DNA from: an uncultured Aquimarina sp.
Lineage (GTDB): Bacteria; Bacteroidota; Bacteroidia; Flavobacteriales; Flavobacteriaceae
Assembly: GCA_947496555.1 (NCBI GenBank)
Contig: CANMDH010000002.1
Location: forward strand, 1-64,000
DNA length: 64,000 nt
Direction: 5' to 3'
How positions within the stretch are numbered: position 1 is the stretch's first letter; each line of letters begins with the position of its first letter. The translations under genes were made by a program, and so were the position numbers. Below the pieces are notes generated by a model that worked only from the letters and a program-made list of their open reading frames with translations, ran no database searches and was not told the origin of the DNA. Of this stretch, positions 18,753 to 28,700 are shown one piece after another.

Positions 18753-19523
18753 ATGAAGCACGAATTAAAAAAAGACGGAAAGTTTAGTTATCTGGATATA
18801 GGAGAAGGCACACCAATCATCATTTTACACGGTTTGATGGGTGGTCTGAGTAATTTTGAAGGTGTAGGCTCATACTTCCCTGAACAAGGATATAAAGTAT
18901 TAATACCTGAACTTCCAGTTTACACTTTACCATTGATAAAAACCAAGGTAAGCACCTATGCAAAATTCCTTAAAGATTTTATTGATCATTTGGGATATGG
19001 AAATAAAGAAGCGGTCCTTCTTGGCAACTCATTAGGTGGCCACATTGCGTTGTTATGCACCAAAATGTATCCTGAAAAGGTCAAAGCTCTTGTAATTACA
19101 GGCAGCTCTGGGCTTTATGAAAGCGCTATGGGCGAGAGCTATCCTAAACGTGGTGATTATGAATACATTAAAGCCAAAGCGGAGAATGTTTTCTACGACC
19201 CTGCAATTGCTACCAAAGAAATCGTAGATGAAGTCTACTCTACTGTTAATGATCGTAATAAACTTATAAGGACCCTTGCCATTGCCAAAAGTGCAATTCG
19301 CCATAATATGGCAAAAGACTTGCCTAAGATGAATACTCCAACCTGCATTATATGGGGTAAAAATGATAATGTGACTCCTCCTGAAGTAGCTGATGATTTC
19401 AACCGATTATTACCAGATTCTGATCTATACTGGATTGACAAATGTGGACATGCAGCCATGATGGAGCACCCAGAAGAGTTTAATAAACTTCTTCATAATT
19501 GGTTAAAAGAACGCAATATCTAA
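18753..19523 (+). CDS. Alpha/beta hydrolase
   Basis: A 256-residue alpha/beta-hydrolase-fold protein without signal peptide. It has the oxyanion motif HGLMGG near residue 26, the nucleophile elbow GNSLGG (Ser near residue 92), an Asp in the IIWGKNDNVTPP loop and the catalytic His in CGHAAMMEHPEEF. This is a complete Ser-Asp-His triad. The substrate cannot be told from sequence. It is divergent from mraZ and 16 nt upstream of engB, so probably co-transcribed with it. Confidence 0.9.
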   Translation: MKHELKKDGKFSYLDIGEGTPIIILHGLMGGLSNFEGVGSYFPEQGYKVLIPELPVYTLPLIKTKVSTYAKFLKDFIDHLGYGNKEAVLLGNSLGGHIALLCTKMYPEKVKALVITGSSGLYESAMGESYPKRGDYEYIKAKAENVFYDPAIATKEIVDEVYSTVNDRNKLIRTLAIAKSAIRHNMAKDLPKMNTPTCIIWGKNDNVTPPEVADDFNRLLPDSDLYWIDKCGHAAMMEHPEEFNKLLHNWLKERNI

Positions 19524-19539
19524 CCATTAACTATTCACT

Positions 19540-20145
19540 ATGAAAATTAGCAGCGCTGAATTTGTAATAAGTAACAGCGATGTGGCCAAATGCCCAAAGG
19601 ACAAATTACCCGAATATGCATTTATTGGAAGGTCTAATGTGGGAAAATCCTCATTGATCAATATGTTGACAGGTCGTAAAAGCCTTGCTAAAATCTCTGG
19701 AAGACCAGGGAAAACCCAATTAATTAATCATTTTATCATCAACAAAACATGGTTTCTGGTAGACTTGCCAGGATATGGATATGCGCGAGTATCAAAATCT
19801 GCAAAAAAGGTCTTTCAAAAATTTATTACGGCTTATTTCTCGAAAAGAACACAATTAGTAAGTGCTTTTGTATTGGTCGATTGTAGACACGAACCTCAAA
19901 AAATTGACTTAGAGTTCATGCAATGGTTGGGAAAAAATCAAATACCATTTTCTATAATTTTTACAAAAGCCGATAAGCTCTCAAAGAACAAATTACCGAT
20001 ACAAATCAATAATTACATTGAAGAAATGTTAAAGTATTGGGAAGAAATGCCAAATTACTTTATCACGTCCTCTTCTTCGGGATTAGGAAAAGATGATGTT
20101 CTTAATTATATAGATGATATTAATGTTCAATTAAAAAGTTCGTAA
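19540..20145 (+). CDS. engB: Ribosome biogenesis GTPase EngB/YsxC
   Basis: Small Era-type GTPase (YihA) needed for late 50S subunit assembly. G1 is GRSNVGKSS near residues 31-39, G3 is DLPGYGYA, G4 is TKADK and G5 is SSSSGLG. Length 201 is typical. It ends 1 nt from the stop codon of a convergent gene, with no terminator hairpin in between. Confidence 0.97.
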   Translation: MKISSAEFVISNSDVAKCPKDKLPEYAFIGRSNVGKSSLINMLTGRKSLAKISGRPGKTQLINHFIINKTWFLVDLPGYGYARVSKSAKKVFQKFITAYFSKRTQLVSAFVLVDCRHEPQKIDLEFMQWLGKNQIPFSIIFTKADKLSKNKLPIQINNYIEEMLKYWEEMPNYFITSSSSGLGKDDVLNYIDDINVQLKSS

Positions 20146-20146
20146 C

Positions 20147-20503
20147 CTACATTCTTCTCTCTAATAGTTTAATTAGTTTTTCTACAGATTGTAAAGACGT
20201 CAATTCTTCTGAATCTAAAATGACTTCAATTCTTTCCCCCTTTTTTCGAAGAATAATTGGAAAATTATAGACTTCACTAGTTAGATAGAATTTCAAAAAT
20301 TCATCCTTATACATAAATACAAACTCTGTATTTGTATTTTCTATAAAATCTCTCCATCTCTGTTTTTCAGAAAAGTAACCATGGGTAAGACTGCACAGGT
20401 CGCAGGAATATGTTGACGGGCTGATAATCTTATGAGCTATGTCTAACGATTTACTCAAAATACCGGATTTAGCATTATAAACAAATATCAAGACTTTACT
20501 CAA
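20147..20503 (-). CDS. Uncharacterised small protein with CxxC
   Basis: A 118-residue cytoplasmic protein I cannot assign. It starts LSKVLIFVYNAKSG (TTG start; no ATG fits) and carries CDLCSLTHG near residues 34-42, followed by a hydrophobic/charged alternating region and a helical C-terminus. The beginning (VYNAKSG) and the CxxC give a faint thioredoxin-like or metal-site impression, but there is no proof. It lies tail to tail with engB and upstream of gldC, with a 49-nt gap to the latter gene's stop side. Confidence 0.6.
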   Translation of the reverse strand: MSKVLIFVYNAKSGILSKSLDIAHKIISPSTYSCDLCSLTHGYFSEKQRWRDFIENTNTEFVFMYKDEFLKFYLTSEVYNFPIILRKKGERIEVILDSEELTSLQSVEKLIKLLERRM

Positions 20504-20552
20504 AACCCTTTATTTTGAATATTTTGTCTACAGAAACTTCAAAACCTTTCGT

Positions 20553-20891
20553 TTACTCTCTTTTTAATTCTAATTTTTCGGCAAAATAATCACAGAAATC
20601 TTTCATGGTAGCAGACATTTTTTCGTCTTGTGTCGCACGATAAAATGTATCACTCATTGCCATTAAAGTTTGATGAAAGAAAATTTTCATTTCGTCTACA
20701 GGCATATCTTTGGTCCATAAATCGATACGCAGGCTTTCTTTATTTTTACTATCCCAAACAGAAAGCAACATTGCTTTTGTCTCTTCATCCTCTACACCGC
20801 CGTCTTTTGCTGTCCATTTTAATTGTTCAGGTATACGATTTTCGTCTAGTGCTATATCTATTTTGATTTCTGATTTATGCTCAATTGCCAT
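20553..20891 (-). CDS. gldC: Gliding motility protein GldC
   Basis: A 112-residue soluble protein matching GldC, needed for full gliding in Flavobacterium and usually found next to gldB. Recognisable parts are IALDENRIPEQLKWTAKDGG and LWTKDMPVDEMKIFFHQTL. No signal peptide. The biochemical role is unknown. Its ATG overlaps the gldB stop by one base (TAATG), so the two are translated together. Confidence 0.92.
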   Translation of the reverse strand: MAIEHKSEIKIDIALDENRIPEQLKWTAKDGGVEDEETKAMLLSVWDSKNKESLRIDLWTKDMPVDEMKIFFHQTLMAMSDTFYRATQDEKMSATMKDFCDYFAEKLELKRE

Positions 20892-21859
20892 TATCGTGCA
20901 GGTTTATATTTTGATGTATTAAAAATTGTTTCGGCATCTGCCAGTAATAATTGCCGCAAAGATACATTGTTATTTTTCATATAAGAAGCCACGATTCGCA
21001 AACCAATAAATTGACCAATCCTGTCGGGTGCCTCTTTATCAATTTCTTCGAGATAAAACTTTGAAAAAGGTGCCGGATACAAAAATCTTGGCAAAAGATC
21101 GCTATCTGTACTATATAATAATTGCCTGTCTACAAAATATCTCCAGATTTGTTCTTCATTGGCCTCGGCCCATGCATATTGTTCTTTGGTATAGCCCATT
21201 TTTTGGGCATTATTAAAGCTTGGAAGAAAAAGATCTTTTAGGTATAATTCTTTCCCAAAAGAAACTAAATTTCCTAAAAAGGTTCTATCTCTTATTGGGC
21301 CAACAAGATTTTTGGTATACATAGACGCTACATCAGGCAATATCTGCTCTCTTTCAAAGTTTTGTCTTAGGTATTTTTGAATTCCTTCATAAAAATGATG
21401 TTCTTTCCCAAGGTATGTATCTAACGAAATAATCAATAGGTCTTTGGTAATAACTACTTTATTACGATAATCTACATCCGATGTAATTGTAACCACTTTG
21501 GGCACCTTGATCTCGGGAAAGTAAAATTTAATATATTGAAAAAGAGAACGAAGCTGTTCTTTTTCCTCAGAAAGATCAGAAAAAGCCTTTTCTACTTCTT
21601 TATTTAATTCTAATTGAATCGTATCTTTTGCCTTATTGATCCATGTACTATCCGCATATTTTTCTGAAAACAAAAAGGGATACTTTATCTTTAATTCAGG
21701 TAAATTCTCTTTGTTTAATCCGGCAAAAGATCGATCAAAACGCTCAATATTAATTTCTACAGGAATTTTGGCAGCTTCTTTTTCTATTTTACTTTCTCTC
21801 TTACAGGATAGTAAAAAACAAAATATGAACATAAATTTTAATAATACAGCAGTTTTCAT
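20891..21859 (-). CDS. gldB: Gliding motility lipoprotein GldB
   Basis: Lipoprotein essential for gliding in Flavobacterium johnsoniae and tied to T9SS function. I choose the ATG at 21859, because it places a classical lipoprotein signal (MKTAVLLKFMFIFCFLLSCK) at the N-terminus; a longer reading from the ATG at 21910 would bury it. The body (IERFDRSFAGLN, then VTITSDVDYRNKVV and HHFYEGIQKYLRQNFE) follows GldB. Length about 322. gldB and gldC form an operon. Confidence 0.92.
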   Translation of the reverse strand: MKTAVLLKFMFIFCFLLSCKRESKIEKEAAKIPVEINIERFDRSFAGLNKENLPELKIKYPFLFSEKYADSTWINKAKDTIQLELNKEVEKAFSDLSEEKEQLRSLFQYIKFYFPEIKVPKVVTITSDVDYRNKVVITKDLLIISLDTYLGKEHHFYEGIQKYLRQNFEREQILPDVASMYTKNLVGPIRDRTFLGNLVSFGKELYLKDLFLPSFNNAQKMGYTKEQYAWAEANEEQIWRYFVDRQLLYSTDSDLLPRFLYPAPFSKFYLEEIDKEAPDRIGQFIGLRIVASYMKNNNVSLRQLLLADAETIFNTSKYKPAR

Positions 21860-22028
21860 CTTTAAATTATAATATCCCATCAAATAATTTCTATTACTGT
21901 ACAACGCCATCTTTTTTTATTAATTTTATGATCACAAAGATAATGCAACGAATTGCGAATTGTGAATTTATGCACAACATTATCTAATACAAACTATTCG
22001 GATTAACTAAAATAACAAACACTTAAAC

Positions 22029-22817
22029 ATGCAAACAGAAAAAGTAATCGATCATATCACAAATTGGCTAAAAGAATATGCAACCAAAGCAAATATTGAT
22101 GGTTTTGTAGTAGGAGTTAGCGGAGGAATTGATAGTGCCGTTACTTCTTCTTTATGTGCACGCACAGGTTTAAAAACACTCTGTGTAGAAATGCCTATTC
22201 ACCAAGCTCAAAGTCAAGTTACTCGAGCACAAGAGCATATCGCACAATTAAAAGAAAGATACTCGAACGTGTCTGATGTAAACGTGGATCTTACTCCAGT
22301 TTTTGAACAGGTAAAATCTGCTGTCCCAGAAGTTGAAGCAAATGCGCAGCTGGATCTATCTCTTGCCAATACAAGAGCAAGATTAAGAATGACCACATTA
22401 TATTATTTTGCCGGTTTACATAAATATCTGGTTGCTGGAACGGGAAACAAAGTTGAAGATTTTGGAGTTGGCTTTTATACAAAATATGGTGACGGAGGAG
22501 TAGATTTAAGCCCAATTGCCGATTTAATGAAAAGTGAAGTTTATGCTTTGGGAAAAGCTCTTGAAGTCCCTCATTCTATTCAAATTGCTGCTCCTACTGA
22601 CGGGTTATTTGGAGATAGTAGAAGTGATGAAGATCAAATTGGAGCGAGTTATGATGAATTAGAATGGGCCATGAGAATGAAAGATGATGACAAAAATATT
22701 GATGATTTTGAAGGAAGAGAACAAGAAGTTTTTAGAATTTTTATTCGTCTAAATACCGTAAACCAACATAAAATGAACCCTATTCCGGTCTGTAATATAC
22801 CCGTTAATCTATTATAA
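22029..22817 (+). CDS. nadE: NH3-dependent NAD+ synthetase
   Basis: Makes NAD+ from nicotinic acid adenine dinucleotide, ATP and ammonia. The ATP-PPi loop is GVSGGIDSAV (about 28-37). The second signature GTGNKVEDFGVGFYTKYGDGG and ADLMKSEVYALG are typical NadE. At 262 residues it lacks the glutaminase domain, so free ammonia is the nitrogen source. Divergent from gldB with about 170 nt between them. Confidence 0.96.
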   Translation: MQTEKVIDHITNWLKEYATKANIDGFVVGVSGGIDSAVTSSLCARTGLKTLCVEMPIHQAQSQVTRAQEHIAQLKERYSNVSDVNVDLTPVFEQVKSAVPEVEANAQLDLSLANTRARLRMTTLYYFAGLHKYLVAGTGNKVEDFGVGFYTKYGDGGVDLSPIADLMKSEVYALGKALEVPHSIQIAAPTDGLFGDSRSDEDQIGASYDELEWAMRMKDDDKNIDDFEGREQEVFRIFIRLNTVNQHKMNPIPVCNIPVNLL

Positions 22818-22871
22818 TAAGCACTTTGTCGATAATTTGACAAAAAAAAGTTTACGAGGACTAGTTCTTAG

Positions 22872-22879
22872 TAATTTTG
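22872..22879 (+). promoter_or_regulatory. Candidate -7 element for response regulator gene
   Basis: TAATTTTG matches TAnnTTTG exactly, 82 nt before the ATG at 22961. It implies the regulator is transcribed apart from nadE with a leader of about 75 nt. Confidence 0.5.
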
Positions 22880-22960
22880 CACAAAGACAAAAAGTTACCC
22901 CTAGCCTAAGCAGATGTTAAAATCTTAAATTTAAACTAACATTAACAATCGTAAACAAGA

Positions 22961-23593
22961 ATGACAACCGTATTAATCGCTGATCATCATCCAATTACTA
23001 GGAAAGGGATCGTTTCTTTATTTCGCCACTCAGAAGATTTTGAGATTATTGGTAAAGTAAGTAACGGAAACGAGATGTATGACGTTTTGAAAGCTAGCAC
23101 TCCTGATGTACTTATCATGGAGCTGGATCTACCACAAATTAATGGAATCATGGCTTTGAGAACAATCAAAAAAGAATTTACCGGAATAAAAGTGATTATT
23201 TTTAGTTCACATCCTGAAGAAATGTATGCTCTAAGCGCTATAAAAGCAGGAGCTTCAGCCTATTTATCTAAAACTGTTCCTACCAAAATACTAAAAAAAG
23301 CAATTGAGCGTGTAGCTAGAGGGGGTATTTATCTGAATGACAACTTAACGCAGCAATTGGCAAATGGGAACGCAAGTGAAAATAACATGGTCGTGAAGTA
23401 CAAAAAATTATCTTCAAGAGAAATAGAGGTACTCAACCTTTTATCTTCTGGTAAAAGAAACAAGGATATTGCAACGACTTTATCAATTAACGAAAAAACC
23501 GTAAGCACGTACAAAACAAGACTTTTGAAAAAATTAAAAGTAGACAACCTTGCCGATCTAATCCATCAATCAAGGCTTTTACACATTAGTTAA
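22961..23593 (+). CDS. NarL/LuxR-type response regulator, Glu at phosphosite
   Basis: A 210-residue regulator with a receiver domain (residues ~1-120) and a C-terminal LuxR-type helix-turn-helix (about 145-207; LSSREIEVLNLLSSGKRNKDIA). Ser in IIFSS and Lys in LSKTVP, both receiver active-site residues, are present. The phosphoacceptor position, normally Asp four residues before the Pro in DxxMP, is Glu54 here (MELDLP). Glu often mimics phospho-Asp, so it may be constitutively on. No histidine kinase gene is adjacent. It lies tail to tail with dnaG and overlaps its 3' end by 4 nt. Confidence 0.92.
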   Translation: MTTVLIADHHPITRKGIVSLFRHSEDFEIIGKVSNGNEMYDVLKASTPDVLIMELDLPQINGIMALRTIKKEFTGIKVIIFSSHPEEMYALSAIKAGASAYLSKTVPTKILKKAIERVARGGIYLNDNLTQQLANGNASENNMVVKYKKLSSREIEVLNLLSSGKRNKDIATTLSINEKTVSTYKTRLLKKLKVDNLADLIHQSRLLHIS

Positions 23594-25551
23594 ACCACTC
23601 GGTTTAGTTTTTCGGATAATATTTTTTTCAAAGAAAGGTAATCCATGATATCTTGAATAGATTCTTGATTATCTAAGGTATTTTGAGCTTTCACTTCTTG
23701 TGAGAGCTCTTCTACTTTTTGAGATATTAAAAACCTTCTTAAATTTAGAATAATATCACTTACATATTGAGAAACAGTATAGTCTTTTTGCTTTACATGA
23801 ATCTCCATATCGTGCCAGCGATGTAAAGAATACCGTTCTTCATTCATCATTATAGCTGTGATATCTGAAGCAATTTCGGGGGGGACATGATTAATGAAAT
23901 TTTCTATTTTAAATTCCTCATTTTGATGCAATTGTTCTATCAAAATAGTATACATCCCTTTAAAGCTGTCATTAGCAAACTCTATTTCATCATCTTGTAA
24001 ATCAAGATATATTTTTTCAAAGACCTTTGCATTATGAACTTCGGGTTCAAGCACAAGTTCGCCTTCGTCATTTTCTTTAAGTATAAGATCTTCAAACTCC
24101 TCTTCTCGTTGCCCATAAAGCAAAAGAATCTCAATAATCTTACGTTCTAATTCGAATTGTTCATCAACCTTTGGTGATTGGGCCATTTCATTTTTAACAA
24201 CCTCTAGTGATTTTTGTTGATTTTTTTGTTGTTTACGCTGGTCTTTAACATCATCGTTGCGCATTTGGGCCAATGTATCAAAAAGAACATCTTCAGAAAT
24301 ATCCATGATGCGAGAACATTCCCGTACATAGATTTCTCGTTTGATTACATCTGGTATCTTTGAGATACTGGTAACCATATCTCGAATTAACTCTGCTTTT
24401 TTTATCGGATCATTTTTTGATTCTTTCTGCAGTAACGAGGCTTTGAAGCTAATAAAATCCTGCATATTTTCTTCAAGATACAGGGCTAACTCTTCTAATG
24501 TATTTTGCTTTGCAAAACTATCTGGGTCTTCACCTTCGGGAAAGCTACAAACTTTCACATTCATTCCTTGCTCTAAGATTAGATCAATACCTCGTATAGA
24601 AGCACGCATTCCGGCTGCATCACTATCAAACAGCACTGTGATGTTTTTTGTAAGCCTGCTAATAAGCCTAATTTGATCTGATGTTAAAGCTGTTCCAGAA
24701 GAAGACACTACATTTTTTACTCCGGTTTGGTTAAATTGAATGACATCGGTATATCCTTCAACCAAGTAACAATTATCTTCTTTGGCGATAGATTGCTTGG
24801 CATGATAAATTCCGTACAAGATTTTACTTTTATGGTAGATATCACTTTCTGGAGAATTGAGATACTTGGCCGCTTTTTTCTCATTAGTCAATATCCTTCC
24901 ACCAAAACCTAGAACTCGACCAGACATAGATTGAATAGGAAACATCACCCTGCCTTTAAAACGATCAAATTGTTTTTCTTCTTTAACAATTGTAAGCCCA
25001 GTTTTCTCAAGGTATTCCAATTTATACCCCTTCTTTATAGCCTCTGATGTAAATGCATCCCAAGAATCGGGAGAATACCCTAATCCGAATTTTTTTATAA
25101 TTTCTTCGGTAAACCCTCGCTCTTTAAAATAGGTCAATCCAATAGCTTTCCCTTGTTCTGTTTTGTGCAGGGAGTTCTGAAAAAAGGTATTGGCAAACTC
25201 GCTAACCAGATACATGCTCTCTCGCTCATCAGCCTGTTGTTTTTGCTCATCGGTCTGTTCGGTTTCTTCGACCTCGATATTATATTTCTTTGCGAGATAC
25301 TTTATTGCTTCTGGATAGGTAAAATGTTCGTGCTCCATTAAGAAAGCCACCACATTCCCTCCTTTTCCACTCGAGAAATCTTTCCATATCTGCTTTACAG
25401 GAGAAACCATAAAAGAAGGCGTTCTTTCATCGCTAAATGGGCTTAATCCTTTAAAATTACTCCCTGCCTTTTTTAACTGTACAAAATCTCCTATCACTTC
25501 TTCTAAGCGAGCAGCATCAAACACAGCATCTATGGTAGACTTATGGATCAT
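23590..25551 (-). CDS. dnaG: DNA primase DnaG lacking zinc ligands
   Basis: Makes RNA primers at the replication fork. It has an N-terminal domain aligned with the DnaG zinc-binding domain, then the RNA polymerase/TOPRIM core with EGYTDVI and the metal-binding DSD in LFDSDAAGM, and a C-terminal helicase-interaction region. Length 653. In the N-terminal domain all four zinc ligands are gone: CPFH is SPFS (Ser37, Ser40) and CxxC is DFSS (Asp58, Ser61). The fold motifs around them (KTPSF-like RTPSF, GKGGN) remain. I believe this is shared with other Flavobacteriia. Confidence 0.96.
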   Translation of the reverse strand: MIHKSTIDAVFDAARLEEVIGDFVQLKKAGSNFKGLSPFSDERTPSFMVSPVKQIWKDFSSGKGGNVVAFLMEHEHFTYPEAIKYLAKKYNIEVEETEQTDEQKQQADERESMYLVSEFANTFFQNSLHKTEQGKAIGLTYFKERGFTEEIIKKFGLGYSPDSWDAFTSEAIKKGYKLEYLEKTGLTIVKEEKQFDRFKGRVMFPIQSMSGRVLGFGGRILTNEKKAAKYLNSPESDIYHKSKILYGIYHAKQSIAKEDNCYLVEGYTDVIQFNQTGVKNVVSSSGTALTSDQIRLISRLTKNITVLFDSDAAGMRASIRGIDLILEQGMNVKVCSFPEGEDPDSFAKQNTLEELALYLEENMQDFISFKASLLQKESKNDPIKKAELIRDMVTSISKIPDVIKREIYVRECSRIMDISEDVLFDTLAQMRNDDVKDQRKQQKNQQKSLEVVKNEMAQSPKVDEQFELERKIIEILLLYGQREEEFEDLILKENDEGELVLEPEVHNAKVFEKIYLDLQDDEIEFANDSFKGMYTILIEQLHQNEEFKIENFINHVPPEIASDITAIMMNEERYSLHRWHDMEIHVKQKDYTVSQYVSDIILNLRRFLISQKVEELSQEVKAQNTLDNQESIQDIMDYLSLKKILSEKLNRVV

Positions 25552-25626
25552 ATAATATTATGACTGAATATTTGTAACAAAAATAGCATAATTCTTGATG
25601 ATACAATCTTGAACTCTACAAAACAA

Positions 25627-25662
25627 AAAAACCTGGTAAGTATTAGATACTTACCAGGTTTT
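25627..25662 (-). terminator. Intrinsic terminator of T9SS protein gene
   Basis: A perfect 12-bp stem (25631-25642 with 25648-25659) and a 5-nt loop, flanked by an A run that gives TTTTTTT on the minus strand. It is 40 nt after the stop codon at 25703. Confidence 0.85.
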
Positions 25663-25702
25663 AATTTCAATAAATTAAGAAAAGTGTTTTCTTAAAGTGA
25701 AA

Positions 25703-28700
25703 CTATAGTTTTGTAAACTGTCTAGTTACGAAACCTTCTTTTTCTCCTGTAATTCTCACAAAATATGTACCTGCCTGGAATGAACTTACATCAATTTGCG
25801 CTTTAGCCCCTTCGTATATACGTTGCCCGTACATTGAGAAGATTTCTATATTTTGAATCGCTTCTTTACCAACAGAAATATTTAAGGTATTCTTTGTAGG
25901 TACTGGATACAACTTAAATAGACCTACTTTATCATTAAGATCAGTCAAAGGATACGTCTCTAATCTAACTGCAGAACCTTCTACGCAGAATGCAGTTGCC
26001 TCAGAACTAGTAAATTCTCCTCCAGAAACAATAGTTCCAGCACTACTTGATAGGGTGTAAGAACCTGTTCCATATTGACAACAAATACCATCTCCAAAGG
26101 AATCAGAAATTGTAAAAGTATAGTCACCAGACCCCAAACCATTAATATTCTCGGTTACAGTAGACCCATCAGGGTTTGCAGTAGAATAACTTTCAGAAGC
26201 TACAACAGCACCTCCAGAATCTGTTAACGTCCAAGAGGTTTCTTGAGGATAATCATCAAAAGTGATACTTAATGTCAAATCTCCATCAGCACAGTTTCCT
26301 CCAGGATCTGAACCAGTTATAAGTGATACTGCATCTATTGCTGCATCTGCTCTCCAGGTACCACCAGTAACTCGATTAAATCTTAATTGTACGCCAGTTC
26401 CTAGATAAGCCGCTAGATCGATAGTTGCGGTTTGCCATGAGTTTCCTTGGTTTCCACTTCTATTCCAAATACTCGTCCATGATGCACCTTCGTCATTACT
26501 TGCCTCAACATCTAGTGACCCAAAATCATTAGCTCCAAACATATGGTATTTGAAAGAGAACGTAGCGGCGGTTGCAGCGCCAAGATCAAAACATGGAGAA
26601 GTTAAAATTGCTTGTTTATTAGGATATCCTGTTCCATTTCCTGAAGCCTCTACATAAATATAGAATGATCCGTCATCTGCACTAGATGGACCTGTTCTAC
26701 TTGAAGAAGTACCATTGGCATCACGTGTCCAATCAAGATCATCTCCAGAGTTTTGAGTCCAACCTCCTAATGCAGTTTCGAAACTTTCGTTGTAAGGTGC
26801 TGCTATACCACCTATACATCCTGTAGCCAATGGAGTTGTAACGCTAAGCGCACTACTTGCAGCTGAAGCATTTCCTGCCGCATCTTTTGCAATTACTGTA
26901 AATTGGTATGTAGTTTCCGGAGACAGGCTTGTAACTGTCGCCGTAGTTTCTGTAACAGTATCCACAACAACTCCATCTTGCAGAACGTCATATTCTACAA
27001 CTCCAACATTATCTGTAGAAGCATCCCAGCTTATAGTTGCCTGATTTGCAGCTACATTTGATGAAATTAAATTAGCTGGAACTGAAGGAGCTTCAGTATC
27101 CGGAGCTGCGGTAGTAACAGATAAAGTTGCACTTGCTGCGGATTCGTTTCCGGCTGCATCTTTTGCTATTACAAAGAAATCATAAGAGGTACTTGCTGTC
27201 AATCCAGAAACATCAATTGTAGTGGTTGCCACAGTTCCTATAACAGCCCCATCTTGATATACATCATAACCTGTTACTCCTATATTATCTGTAGATGCAT
27301 CCCAGTTAAGTGTTAGAGAATTCTCGGTTACAGAAGTAGATGCTAAATTCGCAGGTGCAGTAGGTACTTCAGTATCAGGAGTATCTGGTGCCAGTTTAAA
27401 GGCTACTACGTGATTTTTTCTAAAACCAGCATCAAAAATTTCACCTATGTGCCAGAAAGTCATATCGTCTGTTGGATCGATGGTCATATGTGCATAATCT
27501 CCATATCGTAAAGATGGGTCTGATTGTGTACCATTTACAGCCACTTGCTCTGTAAGTGTCATGGTACCCAAAGGATCACTTGAAAGTCGACCTGTATATC
27601 GTATTGAAGGAAATACTGATGTACTAACCACGGTGTATGCAAGACCAATATTACCCTGAACATCCATAGCCATACTACCACAAAACGCACTTAAACCATC
27701 TGGCTGAACATACGTTCCTTCCTGGAATATTGTCCAAGGTTGACCATCTGCAGTTTGTCGTAACTCATACCACCGAATACCCGCAAGGTCATCGTTACCA
27801 TTCAAGTCTACCACAAAATTTAACACTATAGAATTATGTGTCCCAAAACGTCTATAATTGGTCATATACATCATAGTGGCCTGCAATGCATCTATATCTG
27901 ATCCAGAAGGTTGTGGCAAATTTGAGAATGATCCACCATCAAACACGCTATCAAATGGTGCTGTGGTTATCTCCTGTGGTTGAGAAATCGTAGAGTTTCC
28001 TGGGTTTGCCCAATCAACATCGGTTGTCCATACCTTAATATGGTCTTGAGAAATACCTGACCAACTATCATCTTGTAAATACTGAATGGTATGTCCTACA
28101 CCAACTGGAGGCAAACTTGCGCCTGTAGCATTAGATCCACTAGGACTATAAAACCCATTAGTTTCTGCTCCCGGTAGTGGGAAACCTATAAATCCGGCAG
28201 TAGCATCTCCAACCAGCATTTTATCTCTTTCTGCAGCAAATACCACATCATTCCCACTTGGATTGTTCTGATCTTTGTTTGCTGTGATATAATATCCATC
28301 GCTCCAAATAGAAAGTTTTTCATAATCGGGAAAAGACCCTGTATTAAACCTGTAAGTAAACCAGCCATCATTAACTGGATCTGGTCCCTGTCCTACAGCT
28401 ATAAGAATACCATTAGGAGTATTACTGAACTGCATGATAATAAAACGATCTGCATAATTATCGTAAACAACTATCGGGTCACCTAAACTTTCTCCGGGAA
28501 AAATAGTTGCCAAAGAAGCCTCAGCCAATAGTACGCTACCATTTCTATCTCGAATTCCGAAACCTGAATTAAACGCATATACATAATGGTTCGGCCCTAT
28601 CGCTCCTGTAGGATCTGTGGGTGTACTAAAACCTTGATGTGCATTAAAAGACGCGATCTCTGTAGAAATAGCCATTTTCGCAGACTTTTGCTGAGTAGCC

